Shown: piece after piece, positions 14,071 to 18,703 of the stretch
How positions within the stretch are numbered: the first letter of the stretch is position 1
How the letters are laid out: every line of letters begins with the position of its first letter
Source of the DNA: Bacteroidales bacterium H5
GTDB lineage: Bacteria > Bacteroidota > Bacteroidia > Bacteroidales > Muribaculaceae
NCBI GenBank assembly: GCA_001701225.1
Contig: DAAQ01000044.1
Coordinates: 1-18,703, forward strand
Direction: 5' to 3'
Length of the DNA stretch: 18,703 nt
Notes under the pieces: generated by a model
Databases searched by the model: none
Told to the model about the DNA's origin: nothing
The model's input: the letters and a program-made list of their open reading frames with translations, nothing else
Made by a program: the position numbers and the translations under genes

Positions 14071-15294
14071 TTATAGCGACTCAATCTTACCCATAAAGAG
14101 TATTGAGCCAGAGCTACGCTCTGTTATGAAATAAAGGAAGGGCCTGTCAAAATGCAATGATACGAACGCATCAATATCTGCGATATACTCGCCCTTGGCA
14201 TATGTAGCCGATGATGCCATTGTGCCTTCCTCATCGAGTACGAATTTTGTAAATTGTCTCAGTTCGCTGATGTAGGCAGGCATGTCGCTGATGCCGCTCA
14301 GGTTTGCGGTACGTCCGAAGACCTCATTCACACCAAGAGCCTTCATCGCGGGAATGAAATCCATGTTCATCTCGACATTGATACGTGGTATTCTGAGCTC
14401 GGTCACGGTGGCGCCACGCGTAATGTAGGCCTCGTCCGCATTGACTGCAAGCTCATCAATGCACGCATCAAGGCTGACTCCATCCTTGGGCATCAGCATA
14501 GTGATAGAATATGCTCCGTTGCCGTACACACGCTCCGTCCCGTGCATCTTCTCGCCGGTAAGATAAAACGTTCCGCTATCGGGATCACGCATCATATCGA
14601 CAGCCGACTTAGAGCCATCGGCATTTGTGAAATAGCGTTTTGTAGTCAGGGATTTGTCAAATTTCTTGCTCCATTCGCCATGGAAATAAATTGTATTGAC
14701 CAATGCGAACTCGCCGCCGAGAGGTTTGTCAAGCATCCGGGGTATCATGCCCGATGTCTTGTCAGAGACCCACGAGTTGATGTCAGCCACTGACTGTCCT
14801 GACGAGAGGTCGGTATTGAATAGGTCTCCTCTGTACATATCCGATATCGCGCTGCTGAATGTCGGTTTTACCACAAGGCTGTTGTTGGCCCACATCGAGT
14901 TGGCAAGTCTCACGGTGGTAAGGGGATCTATGACGGGAAGACGTTCGGAAAGAAGGGAATTCAGGGAATTAAGCTCCTCGACCGTGCATCCTCCGCCCAC
15001 CGCATCAAGCATCTCGGAGAGGGTCTTGCCCTCAGCGCCATTGGCGACCATAGACATCGCAAATGACATCCCGAGGGGAGAGATCGCAAGATTGCCGTCA
15101 TGTTGCGCGGAAGCCGCCTTGAAGAGCCTGAATGCAAAATCATTCTGCCTCTCCACCGTACGGCTCTGCTCGGGGCTAACCTCTATGGGATCGAAGCTGT
15201 TTGCTGCCGTCGGCTCGTCGTCTGATGAACATGCCGTCATCGTCATGCAAAGGGTTCCGATTAAAGCGGGAATGATGAATTTACTGTTAGACAT
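14071..15294 (-). CDS. Serpin-family protease inhibitor, lipoprotein
   Basis: A 407-aa serpin. The N-terminus is a lipoprotein signal with lipobox ending at C22 (MTAC-SSDDE), so it should be membrane-anchored, probably on the outer membrane. The serpin fold is complete: NDFAFRLFKAA, NLAISPLGMSFAMSMVANGAEGKT, LANSMWANNS, INSWVSDKTSGMIP, FALVNTIYFHGEWSKKF, and near the end FDRPFLYFITERSSGSILFMGKI. The reactive centre loop begins with the inhibitory hinge EEGTMASSAT (355-364; consensus EEGTEAAAAT), with small residues that allow loop insertion, so it is predicted to be a true inhibitor. Counting from the hinge puts P1 near I371 in KGEYIADIDAF; the loop seems about three residues longer than in alpha-1-antitrypsin, so the scissile bond is uncertain. 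There is no Arg or Lys next to P1, arguing against trypsin-like targets. It lies downstream of a C10 cysteine protease gene and has its own promoter. Tannerella miropin is a known Bacteroidales lipoprotein serpin. Confidence 0.95.
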   Translation of the reverse strand: MSNSKFIIPALIGTLCMTMTACSSDDEPTAANSFDPIEVSPEQSRTVERQNDFAFRLFKAASAQHDGNLAISPLGMSFAMSMVANGAEGKTLSEMLDAVGGGCTVEELNSLNSLLSERLPVIDPLTTVRLANSMWANNSLVVKPTFSSAISDMYRGDLFNTDLSSGQSVADINSWVSDKTSGMIPRMLDKPLGGEFALVNTIYFHGEWSKKFDKSLTTKRYFTNADGSKSAVDMMRDPDSGTFYLTGEKMHGTERVYGNGAYSITMLMPKDGVSLDACIDELAVNADEAYITRGATVTELRIPRINVEMNMDFIPAMKALGVNEVFGRTANLSGISDMPAYISELRQFTKFVLDEEGTMASSATYAKGEYIADIDAFVSLHFDRPFLYFITERSSGSILFMGKIESL

Positions 15295-15335
15295 AGCTGT
15301 TTAAGCATTTTAAAGTTAAGTATATATCTTAATGG

Positions 15336-15343
15336 CAAAATTA
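15336..15343 (-). promoter_or_regulatory. Promoter -7 element of the serpin gene
   Basis: The minus strand reads TAATTTTG, an exact TAnnTTTG match, 41 nt before the serpin ATG. TTTG repeats at 15356-15359 and 15360-15363 lie 12 and 16 nt upstream, shorter than the usual spacing, so the -33 element is uncertain. Confidence 0.62.
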
Positions 15344-15375
15344 AGAAACATTTATCAAACAAACGGCATTTTCTC

Positions 15376-15406
15376 AAAAAAAACTGTTACAGATTGACAA
15401 TATCTG
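15376..15406 (-). terminator. Possible weak terminator after the C10 protease gene
   Basis: CAGAT at 15390-15394 pairs with ATCTG at 15402-15406 around a 7-nt loop. Six nt further on the minus strand there is a run of eight T (15376-15383). The stem is short, so this could be a partial terminator that lets some protease transcript run into the serpin gene. Confidence 0.35.
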
Positions 15407-15438
15407 ACATATTTTCTGATTATATGCGTAATATCGAA

Positions 15439-16701
15439 TCAGATGCCTACGATATACTTGAACCCTTTCGAGAAAACCAGGTCGTTTCTCGGAGCAAAGT
15501 TATATTCGGTGGTATTCCAGCTTGAGCTCATGCTTGCATCAAACGAACCGTGTATATACATGTAATAGCCATCGCATGAGCCATTCCAGCCCCAGTTAAA
15601 CTTAAGATAGCCGTTTGAATATCCAAGATAAGGTATTGTGACACTATGATTGGTCTTGGGATGACGGACGATTTCAGTCCTTTCGTACTTGTATCCATCA
15701 ACTACCCACGCATGGCCAACGCCACTATTGGTCGAGCCGACCATCAGGGATGGCAAGCTATTAATGCAGTCACTCCTTGATTCCGTAATCCTTGCTTTGG
15801 CATATCCCATCTGACGGAATGCGTTCAGACCACCCTCAAGGGAAGCTCCGGATCCGTCAACACCATAGTCCATTCCGGCTTTGTTTCCGACAATAGACAG
15901 TAATCTTGCCACATCATCCATGCCTTGTGATGTCAGATCCCATATAGAGGGAGCTGAGGTCATATCATCCCAATGGAATGAATATCCATCCAGCATTGCG
16001 GGGCTCTTCTTATATGCAGCAATCTGTCCGACAGCCACAGCCATACATCCCACAAGGGCCTGTTCGCCAGACTTGGTAAAGCAATATTTGTTGTACGGAT
16101 ATGACTGTCCCCATTTCACCGGGACATCCCTGACTACCGCGGATTTAGAATGTTTATCTTCAAGGAAATATCTGGAATCCAATGGATCGGTACGCCATCC
16201 TTCAGGCACGATTTCCGTGACGATTTCATATACGGGATCAAAATTGATTTTCTTATATATGGAGTCATTTTTTGCATCTGAATCTGAAAGATACAAATTT
16301 ATGAACTCAGCCGCTGCGGGATTCTCCGCCGTATCAAAGACTCCCGTGTCCGATATGGCATAAGGCACACTGTTGCCATCCCGAAGCGCAGAGATGAGGA
16401 CAAAACCCCCTTCTTCAAAATTGACCGCATACAAAGGGTTTGGAGCGTCAAGGTCTCGTGATTGATACATGCCATAGATTGTGGCACGACCGGTTCTTGC
16501 AGACCGGGAATTTACCCCCTCGGCGTCACCGAAAAAATAAGTGAACGCCTGAGAGGCACGGCTGATAGCCTCAGACTCTGTTATTATCAATCCGTTCTCC
16601 TCCGTTGAAACAGGAGAATCAGCCATCCGGGGCTCGTCTGGTTGTGACGAGCAGGCTGCCATGAGCAAGCACATGGCAAGCAGGGAGAATAGTTTCTTCA
16701 T
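15439..16701 (-). CDS. C10-family (streptopain-like) cysteine protease, lipoprotein
   Basis: A 420-aa papain-fold cysteine protease related to streptococcal SpeB, interpain and Bacteroides Bfp proteases. The N-terminus is a lipoprotein signal with lipobox cysteine C17 (LLMAAC-SSQ). Residues about 30-190 match the inhibitory propeptide (Spi-type: LYAVNFEEGGFVLISALRDGNSVPYAISDTGVFD). The catalytic domain starts near 190 and has WGQSYPYNKYC with the oxyanion Q199, ALVGCMAVAVGQIAAY with catalytic C219, SGVGHAWVVDGYK with catalytic H330, and KFNWGWNGSCDGYY with N369 and W370. All key residues are present, so it should be an active zymogen at the cell surface or in the periplasm. The 21-nt gap to the upstream DUF3244-like gene implies an operon. 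GC content is visibly lower than in the housekeeping part of the window. Confidence 0.94.
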   Translation of the reverse strand: MKKLFSLLAMCLLMAACSSQPDEPRMADSPVSTEENGLIITESEAISRASQAFTYFFGDAEGVNSRSARTGRATIYGMYQSRDLDAPNPLYAVNFEEGGFVLISALRDGNSVPYAISDTGVFDTAENPAAAEFINLYLSDSDAKNDSIYKKINFDPVYEIVTEIVPEGWRTDPLDSRYFLEDKHSKSAVVRDVPVKWGQSYPYNKYCFTKSGEQALVGCMAVAVGQIAAYKKSPAMLDGYSFHWDDMTSAPSIWDLTSQGMDDVARLLSIVGNKAGMDYGVDGSGASLEGGLNAFRQMGYAKARITESRSDCINSLPSLMVGSTNSGVGHAWVVDGYKYERTEIVRHPKTNHSVTIPYLGYSNGYLKFNWGWNGSCDGYYMYIHGSFDASMSSSWNTTEYNFAPRNDLVFSKGFKYIVGI

Positions 16702-16722
16702 GGATTATTGTTTTTGGGTTAG

Positions 16723-17118
16723 TTAAAGTTCAAAATATCCGACAAAAGTCTGTCCCTGTTCATTGACGCAGGTAACTGTGTATATGCCCTCGTCGAAGGG
16801 CCCTGATATGGAGGGAGAATCTGTAGTGATGAGGCCGTTCCATGTGTCGCCTGTGGCCTCGTCGAGAACTGTCACGTCCAAAGTTGCGTAATGTGATGAG
16901 GACGAGAAAAGGACGATGCCCTCCGCAAAATAGAAATCCAAAAAGACATTCGAGGGTGCACGATGCATAATAGAACCGCATTTCATTCTGGCTTGGGCAA
17001 ATCGCATTTTGTCGGTCTTTTCAGTGTTTTGGGGCGGTTGGGGGTCATCGTCTGCAAGGGCACCAACAGGCGCCACAAACAGCGTGATGAGCATTAGAAA
17101 TCCAATAATTTTTTTCAT
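16723..17118 (-). CDS. Small secreted DUF3244-like protein, candidate protease partner
   Basis: A 131-aa exported protein. The start at 17118 (MKKIIGF) is chosen over an in-frame ATG 78 nt upstream because it gives a proper signal peptide (hydrophobic GFLMLITLFVAPVGALA, cleavage near A22/D23) and follows the -7 promoter element, which the longer start would swallow. The mature part has a short proline-rich acidic linker and then a likely beta-sandwich of about 85 residues: NVFLDFYFAEGIVLFSSS, ATLDVTVLDEATGDTW, SGPFDEGIYTVTCVNEQGQTFVGYFEL. The closing 'G-x-Y-x-V...G-Q-x-x-x-G-x-F' resembles DUF3244 proteins of Bacteroidetes, which are of unknown function. It is the first gene of an operon with the C10 protease. 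In Bacteroides fragilis, small inhibitor genes are linked to C10 protease genes, so an inhibitor or chaperone role is a reasonable guess, not shown. Confidence 0.75.
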   Translation of the reverse strand: MKKIIGFLMLITLFVAPVGALADDDPQPPQNTEKTDKMRFAQARMKCGSIMHRAPSNVFLDFYFAEGIVLFSSSSHYATLDVTVLDEATGDTWNGLITTDSPSISGPFDEGIYTVTCVNEQGQTFVGYFEL

Positions 17119-17151
17119 GTAGAATTTGATTTTTGGTGAAATTTCTGAGTG

Positions 17152-17159
17152 CAAATATA
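17152..17159 (-). promoter_or_regulatory. Promoter -7 element of the DUF3244-C10 protease operon
   Basis: The minus strand reads TATATTTG, an exact TAnnTTTG match, 33 nt before the ATG at 17118. No TTG is seen at standard -33 spacing, which may mean that an activator is needed. Confidence 0.68.
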
Positions 17160-17204
17160 TGGGTTTATTTCCATAAAAATAGCATTTTAGGCTCAAAAAA
17201 AGCC

Positions 17205-17263
17205 CTTACATGCCCGTGGTAATATGATGGTAGTCAACGTATTGCTTTGTGTAAGACCTTACA
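17205..17263. promoter_or_regulatory. TGTAAG/CTTACA half-sites upstream of the protease operon
   Basis: A 14-bp perfect inverted repeat, TGTAAG-ac-CTTACA, stands at 17250-17263, about 90 nt upstream of the operon's -7 element. A further CTTACA is at 17205-17210, and another TGTAAG at 17339-17344 just beyond the regulator's terminator. The spacing fits an operator for an activator or repressor, with the adjacent HTH regulator as an obvious candidate. This is inferred from the repeat pattern alone. Confidence 0.35.
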
Positions 17264-17301
17264 TCTCCTTCAAAGCTCGCTCCCGGTGGCGTAATGTGCT
17301 G

Positions 17302-17337
17302 AAAAAGACTCCCACAAGCCGACAGCCTGCGGGAGCC
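17302..17337 (-). terminator. Intrinsic terminator of the TPR-HTH regulator gene
   Basis: On the minus strand a 13-bp stem (GGCTCCCGCAGGC at 17337-17325 with 17319-17307; ten Watson-Crick pairs and three G-U pairs) with a short loop is followed by TTTTT at 17306-17302. It begins 13 nt after the stop codon and separates the regulator from the protease operon. Confidence 0.82.
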
Positions 17338-17350
17338 ATGTAAGATATTT

Positions 17351-18703
17351 TTATGAGAGGATTTTCAGGTACTCGTCCTTGTGTGGGCTTTCAGACTCAC
17401 TTATCTTTGACTTGAGGCGCGATTTGCGGGTATATACAGACTGTATGTTGCAGCCAAAGAATACACTCATGGTCATTGATGAGAACCCACATAGATGATA
17501 TATGAACAGACGGCGGTCATTCGGATTCATGTCCTTAAACTCGATGTCAAATCTTGCAAGCATATCGGGGTGTTTGAGGTTGGCACTCGCAAGCAGTTCG
17601 TCATCTGACTCACCACAGAAATCACGCAGGTCAGACTTGAGCTGATTCTTCAACGAATCTATGTCAATCTTGGCAGACTTGGCATGGAGGTGGTCGCACA
17701 ACTGATTTGTCCGCTGGAAATGTTTTTCTATCAGTATGTTTTTTTCGGCAGACAGACTGTTTATCACAGCCATCAGTTCTAAAGTCCTTGCCTTCCTTAT
17801 TTTTGTCATTGCAAGGATATATATTACTGCAGAGAACAGAACACACCCAATCACTATTATATAAATAGTCATTCTGTTTCTTTGTGCGATGGCCTCGTCA
17901 ACTTTTCTTCTATGGTATTCTGAATCAGCCCAAGAGACTTCTTGAATCGCCATCCTTTTGAATTCCTCGTCATAAAATGAAACTTGATTCAATGCAGATT
18001 GATATGCCTTTGATATATTGCCTTTCTCAATCCAGTATAAATCGGGCACAACCTCTGTTTCTGAACATTCCCCAAAGTTCATGACTATTGAATCTGCCAA
18101 AGCCTTGTCATTGTTCATCAGCGCACAGAATATGTAATTATAGAGATCATTTTCTGCCACAGCGTCCGGCCTCAATGATATAACATTACGATATGAACCA
18201 ATGGCTCTTCCATATTGCTTGGCTTGCATTTGCGAAGTTGCCTTTACTCGAAGTCCTGTTAACATTAATACTGTATCATTCATTAATATAGCAGAGTCAA
18301 TGATGGTTCCAGCAATTCTACAGGCCTCAGACGGATTCCCTGCATTATTATATGATAGCGCAAGTTCTCCCATTGCTTCAAGCGTATAACAATCCATTCC
18401 TCGCGACTCTTTCATTAACTCATATGTCTTTTTCGCATAACCAAGTGCATTGGCATAATTCTTGCTATTGTTATTTAGCATTTCAAGACATCGGTTTGCC
18501 ATTGCCATCTGGAATGTGTCTTTGAGTTGGGTGGCGAGGTCTTCGGCGAGGAGCATGTGTCGGACGCTCTCGCCGTATGAGCCGCGGTTCATCAGTATGT
18601 AGCCGAGATAGAAATTGGCCAGCATGCGGTGGCGGGTGTCACGGTGGGTGTCGTACCACGAGGTGGCGATGCGTATGAGCGAGTCGTCGGTCTCGTCGTA
18701 CAT
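17351..18703 (-). CDS. TPR-transmembrane-HTH regulator, 5' end outside the window
   Basis: At least 450 aa; the reading frame is open to the window edge and the first Met visible there is probably internal, since related Bacteroidales proteins begin with a signal peptide and more helical repeats. Residues 1 to about 245 are helical tetratricopeptide-like repeats (RMLANFYLGYILMNRGSYGESVRHMLLAEDLA; TLEAMGELALSYNNAGNPSEACRIA; KQYGRAIGSYRNVISLRPD), likely periplasmic. A single transmembrane helix lies at about 279-299, followed by a coiled-coil-like charged region (301-345) and a cytoplasmic C-terminal domain with a LuxR-like HTH (FIYHLCGFSSMTMSVFFGCNIQSVYTRKSRLKSKI, 400-434). This layout suggests a one-component membrane sensor that binds DNA. 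It lies directly upstream of the secreted protease operon and may control it (inference). Codon use changes sharply near residue 65-70. Confidence 0.85.
   Translation of the reverse strand: MYDETDDSLIRIATSWYDTHRDTRHRMLANFYLGYILMNRGSYGESVRHMLLAEDLATQLKDTFQMAMANRCLEMLNNNSKNYANALGYAKKTYELMKESRGMDCYTLEAMGELALSYNNAGNPSEACRIAGTIIDSAILMNDTVLMLTGLRVKATSQMQAKQYGRAIGSYRNVISLRPDAVAENDLYNYIFCALMNNDKALADSIVMNFGECSETEVVPDLYWIEKGNISKAYQSALNQVSFYDEEFKRMAIQEVSWADSEYHRRKVDEAIAQRNRMTIYIIVIGCVLFSAVIYILAMTKIRKARTLELMAVINSLSAEKNILIEKHFQRTNQLCDHLHAKSAKIDIDSLKNQLKSDLRDFCGESDDELLASANLKHPDMLARFDIEFKDMNPNDRRLFIYHLCGFSSMTMSVFFGCNIQSVYTRKSRLKSKISESESPHKDEYLKILS

Overview
The window looks like a chromosomal stretch from a gut Bacteroidales, most likely of the Muribaculaceae type; this is inferred from composition and gene content, not from a marker gene. 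The signs are eight good matches to the Bacteroidetes -7 promoter element (TAnnTTTG) in front of genes, near absence of E. coli-style ribosome binding sites, several lipoproteins of the '...AC-S-S' kind, a GH95 fucosidase, a C10 peptidase and the NspC polyamine enzyme. Most of the window is GC-rich with strong G/C third-position use, which opens long false ORFs on the opposite strands.

Layout. 1-350: non-coding, packed with GC-rich hairpins that fold into one composite inverted repeat. 351-2639 (-): secreted GH95 alpha-L-fucosidase. 2640-2838: divergent promoter region with a large palindrome in front of a toxin-antitoxin pair (2839-3616, +), closed by a perfect bidirectional hairpin terminator. 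3703-4806 (-): ychF. 4849-5361 (-): unrecognised protein. 5432-6358 (+): BASS/SBF-family transporter, divergent from the unknown gene over a symmetric promoter region. 6419-7108 (+): Crp/Fnr-type regulator. 7111-13933 (-): five tightly packed genes read in the order C69 dipeptidase, PcrA/UvrD helicase, NspC, membrane glycosyltransferase, RadC; every junction is a 4-nt overlap, a 1-nt overlap or a 1-nt gap, so one transcript with translational coupling is likely. 14071-17118 (-): serpin lipoprotein, C10 cysteine protease lipoprotein and a small secreted DUF3244-like protein. 17351-18703 (-, cut by the window edge): TPR-transmembrane-HTH regulator.

The most interesting part is 14071-18703. It is more AT-rich than the rest and brings together a secreted C10 (streptopain-like) protease, a small secreted protein directly upstream in the same operon, and a serpin directly downstream with its own promoter. 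It therefore reads as a surface protease with two candidate cognate inhibitors. The neighbouring regulator gene changes codon composition sharply inside its reading frame, which suggests a mosaic origin. The intergenic region between regulator and protease operon carries repeated TGTAAG/CTTACA half-sites that could be operators. No tRNA, rRNA, CRISPR array or transposase gene was seen.
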